From contig JAIXWI010000044.1 in the NCBI GenBank assembly GCA_027491355.1, positions 1-64,000 on the forward strand: a DNA stretch of 64,000 nucleotides, read 5' to 3'. The position numbers were made by a program, and so were the translations under genes. Source of the DNA: Bacteroidota bacterium (GTDB taxonomy: Bacteria > Bacteroidota > Bacteroidia > UKL13-3). Of the stretch, positions 20,094 to 29,452 are shown piece after piece. The notes beneath the pieces are model-generated. The model saw nothing but the letters and a program-made list of their open reading frames with translations, did no database searches and was not told the origin of the DNA. The stretch's first letter is position 1; each line of letters opens with the position of its first letter.

Positions 20094-20101
20094 TAACTTT
20101 G
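20094..20101 (+). promoter_or_regulatory. Candidate -7 element for the secreted protein gene at 20157
   Basis: TAACTTTG fits TAnnTTTG and lies 55 bases before the chosen start. The -33 region (GTTTAAAC near 20069) is only a weak match. Confidence 0.35.
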
Positions 20102-20156
20102 TAAAAATGTATGAAAATAAGGTAAATTGGAAGCCGTTAAAATAAATTACAAATCA

Positions 20157-20942
20157 ATGAAAAGGTTCAGTTTAATTCATTTATCAGTTCTTTTTTTATT
20201 CTTCAATGTTGTGGGTGCAACTAAAGTTTTAGCTCAAGAATTTAGCTGCAGAATAGAAAATGAAGCATTTGTATCTGATCAAGTTTATGAATTTGATGTA
20301 GTATTGTATGCCATTGACAATACAAAAGGATGGGAGTACGCCCTGGGTGTATATTATATCAACATTGATCCATTATTTGTAAATGGAGGGCAAATAGATG
20401 CAAGTGTTATTGCAGGTTCTTCACAATTGAATGCAGCGCAGCAAGTAAAAGCAATTCGTTTCAAACAACCCGGTAACTATTTAGCAATTGCAGCTAAAAC
20501 GCCTCCAGGTCACGGAAATGGAACCATTATAAAAGAAGAAGGTTTGAGAGTATGCCGCGTAAAATTGAGTAATTCGGTGGCTTATTCCTCAAAAAATGCG
20601 CCCAATTTAACATTCAGATGGGAAGCACCCAATACCTCTTTAATTGCTTACCAAGAAAAGCTCAACAAAGTTCTGGCAAGTAACAAAGAATCAGAAGGGC
20701 AGAAAAGTTTTTATACACCAGTTTATTTTAGTGGAAAATGGAACCAACAGCCAGAACCAAACAAAGATGCTGTTATATATGCTGGAACATTGAAAACTGG
20801 TATTAATTGTAGGAATTATTTATTAAAAAATGGAGCCAAACACAATTACCAGGGTCAAACAATTAATGTCAGCAATCAATTCATTAAACATGGAGAGTTA
20901 ATTGGGAATGGCGTGTTGAACATCCCCAAGTCTAAACAGTAA
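20157..20942 (+). CDS. Secreted protein of unknown function
   Basis: 261 aa from the ATG of MKRFSLIHLS; the frame opens upstream at a TTG (20127), which would place ten polar residues before the signal peptide. A signal peptide ends near KVLAQ. The mature part begins EFSCRIENEAFVSDQVYEFD and is rich in beta-strand-like segments (FDVVLYAID, LGVYYINID, NLTFRWEAP). It resembles the N-terminal cohesin-like/beta-sandwich modules found in T9SS proteins, but no sorting domain is present. It may be a truncated or stand-alone surface protein. No family recognised with certainty. Confidence 0.7.
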   Translation: MKRFSLIHLSVLFLFFNVVGATKVLAQEFSCRIENEAFVSDQVYEFDVVLYAIDNTKGWEYALGVYYINIDPLFVNGGQIDASVIAGSSQLNAAQQVKAIRFKQPGNYLAIAAKTPPGHGNGTIIKEEGLRVCRVKLSNSVAYSSKNAPNLTFRWEAPNTSLIAYQEKLNKVLASNKESEGQKSFYTPVYFSGKWNQQPEPNKDAVIYAGTLKTGINCRNYLLKNGAKHNYQGQTINVSNQFIKHGELIGNGVLNIPKSKQ

Positions 20943-20946
20943 ACAT

Positions 20947-20974
20947 AAAAAAAGGCTTTCCGAAGAAAGCCTTT
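20947..20974. terminator. Terminator shared by the secreted protein gene and tRNA-Arg
   Basis: Ten-base-pair stem (20951-20960 with 20965-20974) with a CGAA tetraloop and a T-run on the minus strand. It lies directly after the tRNA-Arg 3' end and 8 bases after the opposing stop codon. Confidence 0.85.
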
Positions 20975-20975
20975 G

Positions 20976-21049
20976 TGGTCTCGACAGGATTCAAACCTGT
21001 AACCTTCTGATCCGTAGTCAGATGCTCTATTCAGTTGAGCTACGAAACC
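20976..21049 (-). tRNA. tRNA-Arg (ACG)
   Basis: Cloverleaf on the minus strand: acceptor GGTTTCG/CGAGACC (21043-21049 with 20977-20983), anticodon stem TCTGA/TCAGA with loop CTACGGA (anticodon ACG, read as ICG after deamination), and T loop GGTTTGAATC. CCA is not encoded. Confidence 0.96.
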
Positions 21050-21109
21050 ATTTTGGGAATGCAAAAGTACTTTTATTACTTGAAATCCCCAAATAAATAT
21101 CAATATAAA

Positions 21110-21580
21110 TTAAGCCAATTGGGCTATACAAGCGTCTATTGCAGCGAAATTAGGTAAATCTCCTGCACTTTCTAAAACCTCAGCATATTGAACGATACCA
21201 TTACCATCTATAACAAATGCTGCTCTTCTTGAAACGCCTTTCATACCAAATACAAACTCTTCATAGAGTGCATGGTACGCAGCAGATACTTCTTTGTTAA
21301 AGTCTGAAAGTAAAGTAAAGTTTAAATTTTGAGCTTGCTTGAAACTAGCTAAAGTAAACAAACTGTCAACAGAAATTGCCAATACATCACATTTATCGTT
21401 GTGATAAACACTGATATTGTCTCTAACAGAGCAAAGTTGTGTTGTGCATACTCCTGTAAAAGCTGCAGGGAAGAAATGAATGATTAAATTTTTTCCGGCA
21501 TAATCTGAAAGTGATACTTCTTTTTTGTCGGTGTCAAATAATTTGAATGATGGGGCTTTGTCGCCAATGTTTAATGCCAT
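21110..21580 (-). CDS. Peroxiredoxin (AhpE/Bcp-like thioredoxin fold)
   Basis: Thiol peroxidase of 156 aa in the AhpC/TSA superfamily. The peroxidatic motif FFPAAFTGVCTTQLC gives Cys45, with Cys50 five residues on as a possible resolving cysteine. Arg and Phe of the GVSRRAAFVIDGNG strand complete the active site. It would reduce peroxides in the cytosol. It lies downstream of the NlpC/P60 gene with a 41-base gap. Confidence 0.9.
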   Translation of the reverse strand: MALNIGDKAPSFKLFDTDKKEVSLSDYAGKNLIIHFFPAAFTGVCTTQLCSVRDNISVYHNDKCDVLAISVDSLFTLASFKQAQNLNFTLLSDFNKEVSAAYHALYEEFVFGMKGVSRRAAFVIDGNGIVQYAEVLESAGDLPNFAAIDACIAQLA

Positions 21581-21621
21581 GTTGTTTTTTATTTATTAAA
21601 CCAATGTTTGATTAAAAAGTT

Positions 21622-22368
21622 TTAAAGCAATCTTTTGATACATTTTAATGTATGTGTATGTTTTCCTGTGCTATTGTTGAAGATGCCGTAGCTATCCAAA
21701 AGGTCTATTCTAACAGCACCAGATGCGTGGATGATGTGGTCTTGATCTATTGCAATTCCTACATGTGTGATTTTACCTTCTTTGTTTTCAAAAAACACCA
21801 AATCAGCAGGTTGTATTTCATTTACAAAGGCAATTGATTTTCCAATAAGCGCTTGCTCTGCCGCATCTCTCGGAATTTTTATACCATAGCAAGCAAAAAC
21901 AATAGAACTAAAGCCTGAACAATCAATACCCATGATACCTTTACCTCCCCATAAATAAGGGGTATTTAAGAACTGTTTGGCAAAATCAATGATACTTTCA
22001 TTGAGAGAAGAAGGCAGAGGGTTTAGTTCACATTGTTGACCATTGAAATAATAAAATCCTTCTTTTAAAGCAATTTGGCTTCCAGGTGTTGCAAAAACTA
22101 CAGTCCCGTTTACAAGCAGCTCAGTATATGGATAATGCTTGAGTGTATGGTTTGGTTCAGGTGAATTTTCATTGAATAAACAAAACTGATTGCTGCTGAT
22201 CCAGCCTATGTAATGGTCTTGTTCGTTCAATATTTGATACCAATCTTCTTCAATTTTCAAGACCTGATAGGTTTCTCCCAAAAGCAATTGTGTAACCATT
22301 TCTGATCTGCTTCCAGGATTAGACCTAACTGGAATAAGGGATAAATGGCAAATTCCTCTCATTAACAT
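21622..22368 (-). CDS. C40 family (NlpC/P60) cell-wall peptidase with SH3-like domains
   Basis: 248 aa. Two SH3b-like segments (about 8-60 and 75-120) precede an NlpC/P60 domain with catalytic Cys150 (GIDCSGF), His202 (THVGIAI) and the later HIIHASG. This layout matches gamma-D-glutamyl-diamino acid endopeptidases that recycle peptidoglycan peptides. No signal peptide is evident, consistent with cytosolic recycling enzymes such as YkfC homologues. Confidence 0.88.
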   Translation of the reverse strand: MLMRGICHLSLIPVRSNPGSRSEMVTQLLLGETYQVLKIEEDWYQILNEQDHYIGWISSNQFCLFNENSPEPNHTLKHYPYTELLVNGTVVFATPGSQIALKEGFYYFNGQQCELNPLPSSLNESIIDFAKQFLNTPYLWGGKGIMGIDCSGFSSIVFACYGIKIPRDAAEQALIGKSIAFVNEIQPADLVFFENKEGKITHVGIAIDQDHIIHASGAVRIDLLDSYGIFNNSTGKHTHTLKCIKRLL

Positions 22369-22471
22369 ACCTCAAAAGTAGTTAAATCTTTAAGAAATCA
22401 AATTGTATTGCTTTGTGCTTTTAATTTAAAATTAGCTCAATAAGTTGTAATTTGTGCCCACTTTTACAATC

Positions 22472-22819
22472 ATGGTAAACTTAAATTATTTAAACGAAAT
22501 TTCAGGAGGAGATAAACAATTTATCAAAGATATGTTGGTGATGTTTAACCAAACTACCGCCAAAGAAGTTGTTGGATTCGATCAACTTTTAGTTGAAGAA
22601 AATTATACTGCAATTGGCAGTTTAGCTCACAAAATAAAGGCACCCGTTCAAATGATTTGTCAATCAACATTGCCTGAACATGTCAGAAATTTAGAAAAAT
22701 TGGGAAAAGAAGCCAGTCAAATAGACCAAATTCCAGTTTTAATTCAATTAATAAAATCTGAAATGGAGTTATTGGTAATTGAAATTGAAAAAACATTGCC
22801 AACCATTGAAGAACAGTAA
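22472..22819 (+). CDS. Hpt domain protein
   Basis: Stand-alone histidine phosphotransfer protein of 115 aa. His53 in the SLAHKIKAPVQMI motif is the expected phosphate carrier. It would relay phosphate between a hybrid kinase and a response regulator; no hybrid kinase lies nearby. The start is the ATG at 22472. An upstream TTG would add six residues. It is 12 bases before map. Confidence 0.85.
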   Translation: MVNLNYLNEISGGDKQFIKDMLVMFNQTTAKEVVGFDQLLVEENYTAIGSLAHKIKAPVQMICQSTLPEHVRNLEKLGKEASQIDQIPVLIQLIKSEMELLVIEIEKTLPTIEEQ

Positions 22820-22831
22820 TATAAAAAAAAA

Positions 22832-23638
22832 GTGGCATTCAGAGACACAAGAAGTAAAATAATCATCAAAACATCCGAGCAGATTGAGGGCATTCGTTTG
22901 AGTTCACAATTGGCAGGAGAAACTTTGAAAGTAGTTGCTCCTTTTGTAAAACCAGGCGTGACAACAGATTTTTTAAATAAAATTTGTGCCGATTTTATGC
23001 GAGACAATCAAGCAAAACCAGCAACATTGGGATACCATGGATATCCAAAGGAATCTTGTATTTCTGTAAATGATGTCATTTGTCATGGTATACCTGGTAA
23101 ATATGAACTCAGAGACGGGGACATTTTAAACATTGATGTGACAACTATTTTGAATGGATATTTTGGCGATACCTCAAGCATGTTCATGGTAGGAGAGGTA
23201 ACGGAGCACGCAAGAAAATTAATTGAGGTTACCAAAAAATGCTTAGACATAGGCATTGCTCAAAGTTTCTCGGGTAATTTTGTTGGCAATATTGGTTATG
23301 AAATCAATAAATATGCTACCCAATTTGGCTATTCTGTAGTTTATGAATTTTGTGGACATGGAGTAGGATTGAAGTTTCATGAGGAACCTGAAATATGCCA
23401 TGTATCTGATAAAAATTCAGGACCTATCTTGGCTCCAGGCATGGTATTTACCATTGAACCAATGATCAATGCAGGTAAAGCACGTTGTAAAGTTGATAAA
23501 CACGATGGCTGGACTGCAAGAACAATAGACGGTAAATTGTCTGCCCAATTTGAACATACCATTTGCGTTACATCTAGTAAGCCCTATGTGTTGACTGATG
23601 TTAACAATGAATACGAAGTACCAAGTCAATTATTTTAA
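22832..23638 (+). CDS. map: Methionine aminopeptidase type I
   Basis: Removes the initiator methionine from new proteins. The 268-aa protein carries the five metal ligands of the pita-bread fold: DILNIDVTTILNGYFGD (two Asp), FCGHGVG (His), FTIEPM (Glu) and QFEHTICV (Glu). The start is a GTG at 22832 (fMet-AFRDTRSKI). It follows the Hpt gene by 12 bases and precedes the arginase-family gene by 5. Confidence 0.94.
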   Translation: MAFRDTRSKIIIKTSEQIEGIRLSSQLAGETLKVVAPFVKPGVTTDFLNKICADFMRDNQAKPATLGYHGYPKESCISVNDVICHGIPGKYELRDGDILNIDVTTILNGYFGDTSSMFMVGEVTEHARKLIEVTKKCLDIGIAQSFSGNFVGNIGYEINKYATQFGYSVVYEFCGHGVGLKFHEEPEICHVSDKNSGPILAPGMVFTIEPMINAGKARCKVDKHDGWTARTIDGKLSAQFEHTICVTSSKPYVLTDVNNEYEVPSQLF

Positions 23639-23643
23639 TTGTT

Positions 23644-24534
23644 ATGAAATATTTAAATACCAAAAAGAACTTTTTAGCAATTCCGGAAAAGGAATTGTAC
23701 AATTACGAAAATTCGAAATATGTGATTCAATCGGCGCCTTACGAACATACTTCTTCTTATTTATCTGGCTCAAACAAAGGTCCTGCATCTATCATTAAAG
23801 CCTCACAATTTGTAGAATTTTACGATGAAGAATTAGACCAAGAAACGTATAAAAAGGCAGGAATTTGCACTTTAGAACCAATTAACTTTAAAGGTTTGGT
23901 TGATTTGAAAGCCGTGCAAGCTATTGAAAAAGCTACCGATAAAATTGTTAAAGACAAAAAATTTCCAATTACATTGGGTGCTGAACATACAATTACTCTT
24001 GGCATTGCTCGTTCACTTAAAAAATCAACTCCAGACTTTCATTTGTTACAAATAGATGCACACAGTGATTTGAGGTCAAGTTACCATGGGAATAAATATT
24101 CTCATGCTTCAGTAATGGCAAGAATTCATGAACTCGGTGTTCCCTTAACTCAAATTGGTATCAGGGCACAATGTATTGAAGAATCAGAACACATCAAAAA
24201 GAGCAAAGATATCCATACGTTTTATGCTCATCAGGTAAGAACCAATGCAAATTGGGCAAAAGATGCTTTGAAAACTCTGGGTAAAAATGTATACATAAGT
24301 ATAGATGCAGATGGATTTGACCCAAGCATTGTACCAGCAGTTGGAACAGCAGAACCCAACGGCATGCTTTGGAATGAAACTTTGGCCTTTTTGAAAACAG
24401 TGTTCGAAACCAGAAATGTTATTGGTTTTGATGTGGTTGAAATTGCGCCAAGAAAAGGGGATATTCTCACTGAATATACCATGGCTAAATTGGTATACAA
24501 ACTCATTGGTTTTAACACTTTAAAAAAGAAATAA
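23644..24534 (+). CDS. Arginase/agmatinase/formiminoglutamase family (ureohydrolase)
   Basis: Binuclear manganese ureohydrolase of 296 aa. Ligands are seen in LGAEHTITLG (His), DAHSDLRSSY (Asp/His/Asp) and SIDADGFDPSIVPAVGT (two Asp). Residues around the active site look most like agmatinase (SpeB), giving putrescine and urea from agmatine, but specificity is inferred. Its stop is followed without a gap by the cysteine desulfurase start. Confidence 0.88.
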   Translation: MKYLNTKKNFLAIPEKELYNYENSKYVIQSAPYEHTSSYLSGSNKGPASIIKASQFVEFYDEELDQETYKKAGICTLEPINFKGLVDLKAVQAIEKATDKIVKDKKFPITLGAEHTITLGIARSLKKSTPDFHLLQIDAHSDLRSSYHGNKYSHASVMARIHELGVPLTQIGIRAQCIEESEHIKKSKDIHTFYAHQVRTNANWAKDALKTLGKNVYISIDADGFDPSIVPAVGTAEPNGMLWNETLAFLKTVFETRNVIGFDVVEIAPRKGDILTEYTMAKLVYKLIGFNTLKKK

Positions 24535-25677
24535 ATGGCTATTTACTTTGACAATGCAGCAACAACTCCTTTGGATGAAAGAGTCATTGAAGTGATGTTA
24601 CATGTAATGAAAGAAGAGTTTGGAAATCCATCTTCTACTCATTCACATGGAAGAAAAGTTCGAACCTACATAGAAGATGCAAGAAAGAAAGTTTCTAAAT
24701 TAATGGGATGTACACCCGGTGAAATCTTTTTTACATCAGGTGGAACTGAAGCCGACAACATGGCAATTCGTAAGTCTGTTGATGATTTGGGTGTAAAACA
24801 TATCATCAGTTCACCTATAGAACACCATGCTGTATCGCACACCATTGAAGAGTTGGCTCACAAAGGTTTGGTGCAAGCTCATTTGGTAAAAGTATTGCCA
24901 AATGGACACATTGATTTAGGGGATTTAGAAATGTTACTTCAAACATATCCAAATGCTTTGGTTTCCTTAATGCATGCTAACAATGAAATTGGGAATTTAC
25001 TGGATATTGAAAAAGTAGCTGATTTGTGTCAATTGTACAAAGCGGTATTTCACTGTGATACTGTTCAAACCATAGGGCATATTCCCATTGATTTGTCTAA
25101 AACCAAGATAGATTTTTTAGCATGTGGCGCACATAAATTTAATGGTCCTAAGGGAGTAGGATTTATTTATATCAATTCAAGAAACAAAATTCACCCTTAC
25201 ATTTCAGGTGGCGCTCAAGAAAGAAACATGAGAGGTGGAACAGAAAATGTATACGGCATTGTTGGGCTTGCCAAGGCACTAGAATTAGCTATTGATCATT
25301 TGCCTGAGGAAAGCGTTCAAATTCAAGCTGTAAAAACACATATGATTCAGCAATTAAGAGCGTCAATTCCTGATGTTCAATTCAATGGTGATGCTGAGGG
25401 CAGTTCATTGTATACAGTTTTGAGTGTAAATTTCCCCCCAACTCCAATTGCTGAAATGATATTGTTTAAATTAGACATTGAGGGTGTTTCGGCATCTGGA
25501 GGTAGTGCTTGCTCTTCTGGATCCAATGTTGGTTCTCATGTTTTAGCAGCGTTGAATGTTGCGCCAGACAGGCCGTCTGTTCGCTTTTCTTTTGGAAGAC
25601 ACAATACCAAAGATGAAGTGGATACTGTTGTCCAAAAGTTGGTAAAAATGTTCAACCTCGAATCTGCTCATGCATAA
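24535..25677 (+). CDS. Cysteine desulfurase (NifS/IscS family)
   Basis: PLP enzyme of 380 aa that takes sulfur from cysteine for Fe-S clusters and tRNA thiolation. Motifs: YFDNAATTPLDERV, TSGGTEADNMAI, PLP lysine in ACGAHKFNGPKG, and the catalytic cysteine loop SGGSACSSGSN. IscS-like (group I) by the loop. It starts at the base after the ureohydrolase stop, so the map-speB-nifS genes form an operon. Confidence 0.95.
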   Translation: MAIYFDNAATTPLDERVIEVMLHVMKEEFGNPSSTHSHGRKVRTYIEDARKKVSKLMGCTPGEIFFTSGGTEADNMAIRKSVDDLGVKHIISSPIEHHAVSHTIEELAHKGLVQAHLVKVLPNGHIDLGDLEMLLQTYPNALVSLMHANNEIGNLLDIEKVADLCQLYKAVFHCDTVQTIGHIPIDLSKTKIDFLACGAHKFNGPKGVGFIYINSRNKIHPYISGGAQERNMRGGTENVYGIVGLAKALELAIDHLPEESVQIQAVKTHMIQQLRASIPDVQFNGDAEGSSLYTVLSVNFPPTPIAEMILFKLDIEGVSASGGSACSSGSNVGSHVLAALNVAPDRPSVRFSFGRHNTKDEVDTVVQKLVKMFNLESAHA

Positions 25678-25796
25678 AATTTACTCATTGATGTAATGTT
25701 AGTTGATTCAATGGACTGTATTTGAACTTCAGGTATCGGTTTAACTTTGATTACCTAAGTTTAAAACATGCAAAAAGGATTGTTAAGAATTTAAAT

Positions 25797-25928
25797 TTGA
25801 TTTTGAGCTTAAAAAAAGCCATCAATTATCTACAAACTAACCTCAAAATCAATTTGATAAAGGGTCTTGACCAAGACTCAAGGAGCCAATATTCATAAAT
25901 TCTTGGTCTAGGTTTGGCTTATCAAATT
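25797..25928 (+). promoter_or_regulatory. Structured leader upstream of the cobalamin adenosyltransferase gene
   Basis: The 305-base gap before the adenosyltransferase contains three inverted repeats. Stem 1 is an 11-bp match (25797-25807 with 25842-25852). Stem 2 is a 10-bp match (25851-25860 with 25919-25928). Nested inside stem 2 is an 8-bp match GACCAAGA/TCTTGGTC (25869-25876 with 25901-25908). A competing local hairpin (25862-25868 with 25873-25879) and a 6-bp AGCCAA/TTGGCT pairing (25884-25889 with 25914-25919) could form alternatives. No cobalamin-riboswitch B12 box was seen. The rest of the gap shows nothing recognisable. Confidence 0.45.
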
Positions 25929-25982
25929 CAAACTAAAAAACAAATAAGCAAACAAATTTCAATTTCATTTGATATTACTAGT

Positions 25983-26537
25983 ATGACATTTAAAATATAT
26001 ACCAAAACTGGAGATGCAGGTGAAACATCATTAATTGGCGGAGTGCGGGTTCCAAAATTTCATTTAAGAATTGAAAGTTACGGTACCATCGATGAATTAA
26101 ATTCATACATAGGTTTAGTCAAAGACAGTGTTTCAGATGTGAATACCAACAAAGATTTACAAGAGATCCAAGACCGTTTGTTTACCATTGGTTCCGTATT
26201 GGCAAGCGATCCTGAAAAATCTAAAATGAAAATTCCTGATTTACTTGAATCAGATGTGCAATTTTTAGAAATGGCCATAGACGCAATGAACGAACAATTG
26301 CCAGAACTGAGTAATTTTATCCTTCCAGGTGGATTGCAATCTGCTTCCTATTGTCATGTTGCCAGGTGTGTATGCAGAAGAGCTGAAAGGTTGGTAGTTC
26401 ATTTACAAACAGAATCGGAAGTGCCGAGTATTATAGTTATTTACCTGAACAGGTTGAGCGATTACTTGTTTGTACTTTCTAGAAAGTTAGTAAATGATGC
26501 AGGAGCAACTGAGATTGCTTGGAGACCAAGGTTTTAA
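25983..26537 (+). CDS. Cob(I)yrinic acid a,c-diamide adenosyltransferase, PduO type
   Basis: ATP:corrinoid adenosyltransferase of 184 aa making adenosylcobalamin. The N-terminal ATP-binding motif YTKTGDAGETSLIGG is intact, and so are GTIDELNSYIG and the terminal helical motif RRAERLVVHLQ...YLNRLSDYLFVLSR. The start is the ATG at 25983; 23 residues upstream in the frame are not family-like. It converges with a four-base overlap on the SPOR-domain gene. Confidence 0.95.
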   Translation: MTFKIYTKTGDAGETSLIGGVRVPKFHLRIESYGTIDELNSYIGLVKDSVSDVNTNKDLQEIQDRLFTIGSVLASDPEKSKMKIPDLLESDVQFLEMAIDAMNEQLPELSNFILPGGLQSASYCHVARCVCRRAERLVVHLQTESEVPSIIVIYLNRLSDYLFVLSRKLVNDAGATEIAWRPRF

Positions 26538-27877
26538 TTCCTTTGAAATATCCAACAGTCAATTCCTTGACTTTCATAAGTAGCTTTTAAATCATTGGCT
26601 TCCTCTTCATTAGCTAGTTGCTGAATAGCAACCAAAGTCATTCCTTTTTTGTTTGCAGGTAACAGTTGACTGCTTTCATACCCTTTGTTTTTGTATGATT
26701 CTTGAAGTTTTACTGCATTTTCGTGATTCCCGAATGCTCCTACAATGATGTAAAAAAATGAATTTTCAGGCTGAGTTGTTTTAACATCCCTAGTTACTTG
26801 CTCCTTTTTGAGGGTGTTATTGTTAAGGGTATTTGTTTTAACTTCCTTGAAAGTTTCTTTTGAATCAGAAGGTTCATTGATTTGTAAATCCGCAATTGAT
26901 TTATCAGGATTCACTAAATTTCTGTTTAAATTTGTTTGAGAAAGTACTTCATCTTGACTAACAAGGTTCAATAAATTTAGGTTGTTAAAATAGTTTGAAC
27001 TATCAAATTCAAATGCTCCTTTTGAGAGGGCAAAACCAGGATTAAACAATTGATTGTTCGTACTTTTGTTCGAAGTATTTGTTGTGTTCAATTGCACATT
27101 TTCTGACAACTCTGTGACCTCCTCTGTATCTATATTTGCAGGCAATTCAGCCATGTTCATCTTAGCAATTTCTGAATTGTTGGCAGCTTTTGGATTTTTT
27201 TGCAAGAACAATACCACATTGACAATGAGTATGAGTGTCAATACAGTAGCTAATACTGGAAAAACCTTTGATTTAGGCGCCTTAGGTTCATTAGCAACAC
27301 TGTTATCAACGCCTGCATCTTCTAGCATTTGTTTCAATTCTCTTAGCGCATTTTCTCTAGTTTCTTCAATGTCTTCGTGTTCACCTGGTTTGGCGGTTCT
27401 ATCTACAAGTAATTTTTTAGGTTTTTGGGTTTCTTGAATGAAACGAATTGCCGTTAATCCAAAAGAACTAGCTGTGGTCCATTTATCTTTGGCAAATTCA
27501 AATTGAATTTTTCCATTCAAGCCTTGGGTAAAAAATCCTAATTCATCAATGCTCAATTTGCCATTGTTTAACAATTCGTGGTTGGCTAACTCCAATTGTA
27601 AGCTTACCTTTTGGTTAGCTTCATTAAAAGAAAGGCCCCAAACTGAACCACAATAAGAGATGAAATTAATTGATGACTCAAAATTACCCTGTGTAAAAAT
27701 TGGAATGAGTTCCATAGGTTGGAACTTTTGGGCAATTGGGTCAATATGAGACGACACTTTATCTAATCTGAATATACCAAACCCAGCAATGCAACAAGCA
27801 TTGTGTTGTCTCAGATAATGAGCCACTAACTCAAGTGTATGTAAATCTTTGAATCTCAAACTTTTTAAGTTTATCAA
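26534..27877 (-). CDS. HU-CCDC81 and SPOR domain membrane protein
   Basis: 447 aa. Residues 1-~150 match the paired HU-like CCDC81 module of Bacteroidota (AHYLRQHNACCIAGFGIFRLD...ISYCGSVWGLSFN). One membrane segment is at about 205-225 (VFPVLATVLTLILIVNVVLFL shortened here). A long Asn/Thr-rich linker leads to a C-terminal SPOR domain (about 372-447) that would bind denuded peptidoglycan glycans in the periplasm. The cytosolic HU-like part may contact DNA or cytoskeletal partners, linking division site and envelope. That role is inferred. Confidence 0.85.
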   Translation of the reverse strand: MINLKSLRFKDLHTLELVAHYLRQHNACCIAGFGIFRLDKVSSHIDPIAQKFQPMELIPIFTQGNFESSINFISYCGSVWGLSFNEANQKVSLQLELANHELLNNGKLSIDELGFFTQGLNGKIQFEFAKDKWTTASSFGLTAIRFIQETQKPKKLLVDRTAKPGEHEDIEETRENALRELKQMLEDAGVDNSVANEPKAPKSKVFPVLATVLTLILIVNVVLFLQKNPKAANNSEIAKMNMAELPANIDTEEVTELSENVQLNTTNTSNKSTNNQLFNPGFALSKGAFEFDSSNYFNNLNLLNLVSQDEVLSQTNLNRNLVNPDKSIADLQINEPSDSKETFKEVKTNTLNNNTLKKEQVTRDVKTTQPENSFFYIIVGAFGNHENAVKLQESYKNKGYESSQLLPANKKGMTLVAIQQLANEEEANDLKATYESQGIDCWIFQRN

Positions 27878-28068
27878 AATTAACGCCTCACCTGTAAATT
27901 TTAATTCACAAGGTATTCACATTTTTTGGTAAAAATAAGGAAACTAATCAAGAAAACCCTATTGTTTAATAAAACCACAGTGAGTGCGACAAAGTTGCTT
28001 CATTTACAATTGATTTAAATTTAAAATAATTTTTATGTAATGAATTTTAGGTTTATCTTGTAAAAGTT

Positions 28069-29403
28069 ATGAAGCAAGTTTTTTTAGTTGGAACAATGAT
28101 TTTGTTGGGTTTAACAGTTAAAGCTCAAATTACAATCAATGCAAACGATTTAGCCTCTGCAGGTGATACTGTAAGGTATTCTGTCACTGGTTCTGTGTTA
28201 AATACCAATCAAGCTGGACCCAATCAAACCTGGGATTTTAGTAATTTGATACCATTAACTCAAGATTTACAGAGCTTTTATGGTCCAAATCAATTGCCAT
28301 TCACTTTTAGGCTACAATTTGGCAACATGACTTATGGGTTTCCTGAGTCATTATTACCAAATCTGGGCAACATGGGGCCAGCAAACATGCTTTCTGATGC
28401 TTATACTTTTGTTAAAAAAAGTCCCACTTCTTATGTTTATTTGGGACGTGGTGCAAGTGTACAAGGCATACCGTTGGCATTGGTTTATTCGCCCAAAGAT
28501 ACATTGTATAAATTTCCGCTTACTTATGCAGATACATTTTCAGGTTCATTTTTTGGAAGTGCTGGTTTTGCTGGCTTAGGTGCTTTGTCTCAAACTGGAA
28601 ATAGAACTTCAGTTGTTGACGGTTGGGGAACATTGAAAACACCTTTTGGTATATTTGATTGTATCAGAATTAAATCGATAGTTACAGAAATTGACAGTAT
28701 CACATTTGGGGCAACAAGTATTCCACTACCTAACAACAGAACTGAATACCGTTGGTTAGCAAAAAATCAAAAAATACCAGTATTAGAAGTGGTAGAGCCT
28801 GCTAGTTTACTTGGAGCAAGAACTGTTCGTTACAAAGATACTTTCAGACCAGAAGTTTTTGTGAACCAAGCAAATTTTACAGCTACACCTAAGCCTGTGA
28901 GTGCGGGCGACACTCTGTTTTTAACAAACAGAAGTTTTGGTACTCCCAAATCGTTTTTATGGGAAATCAATGCACCCATTTCACAATATGAATTTGTAGG
29001 AGGTACCAATCAAAATTCAGCCAATCCAAAAGTAATTTTCAGTCAAGCAGGAAATTTTGATATCAAATTAACAGTAACTTATTCAGGAGGAAAAGACGAT
29101 ACATTAAGGACAAATGCAGTTCAGGTATTACCTTCTTCTACAGGTATATCTGATAAAATATTTGAAAGTAAGTTTAAGCTTTACCCTAATCCAACAACCG
29201 GTAAACTATTTTTAGATCTCAAGATTGGTCAAAACACAACTTATCAAATTTTTGATTTAACAGGTAAATTGGTTCAACAAGGTGTTGTTTCTGCCCAAGA
29301 AAACCCTCAAGCAATTGATATCATTGGACTTTTTAAGGGATGTTACCTGTTTAAGTTAGATCAGCTTCCAGCGCAATCGAGTTGTAAATTTGTTATTGAA
29401 TAG
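28069..29403 (+). CDS. Secreted protein with PKD domain and T9SS type A sorting domain
   Basis: 444 aa with signal peptide (about 1-20, ending VKAQ). The N-terminal ~260 residues have no recognised family. A PKD-like beta-sandwich spans about 265-352 (SAGDTLFLTNRSFGTPKSFLWEI...VKLTVTYSGG-like), and a C-terminal type IX sorting domain spans about 365-444 (LYPNPTTGKLFLDL...). The protein is expected to be exported through the Bacteroidota type IX secretion system and retained at the surface or released. Function unknown. Confidence 0.85.
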   Translation: MKQVFLVGTMILLGLTVKAQITINANDLASAGDTVRYSVTGSVLNTNQAGPNQTWDFSNLIPLTQDLQSFYGPNQLPFTFRLQFGNMTYGFPESLLPNLGNMGPANMLSDAYTFVKKSPTSYVYLGRGASVQGIPLALVYSPKDTLYKFPLTYADTFSGSFFGSAGFAGLGALSQTGNRTSVVDGWGTLKTPFGIFDCIRIKSIVTEIDSITFGATSIPLPNNRTEYRWLAKNQKIPVLEVVEPASLLGARTVRYKDTFRPEVFVNQANFTATPKPVSAGDTLFLTNRSFGTPKSFLWEINAPISQYEFVGGTNQNSANPKVIFSQAGNFDIKLTVTYSGGKDDTLRTNAVQVLPSSTGISDKIFESKFKLYPNPTTGKLFLDLKIGQNTTYQIFDLTGKLVQQGVVSAQENPQAIDIIGLFKGCYLFKLDQLPAQSSCKFVIE

Positions 29404-29452
29404 TTTTCAAAATAAATCTGAACAGCTGTTTATATTCGCAGTAGGATAAAAC

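Noticed and set aside
25797-25928. Cobalamin riboswitch
   Set aside because: The B12 box and the conserved core are absent, although the downstream gene is in cobalamin metabolism.
27054-27437. Open frame antisense to the SPOR-domain gene
   Set aside because: Composition is that of a shadow frame, and the opposite strand has a clear domain structure.
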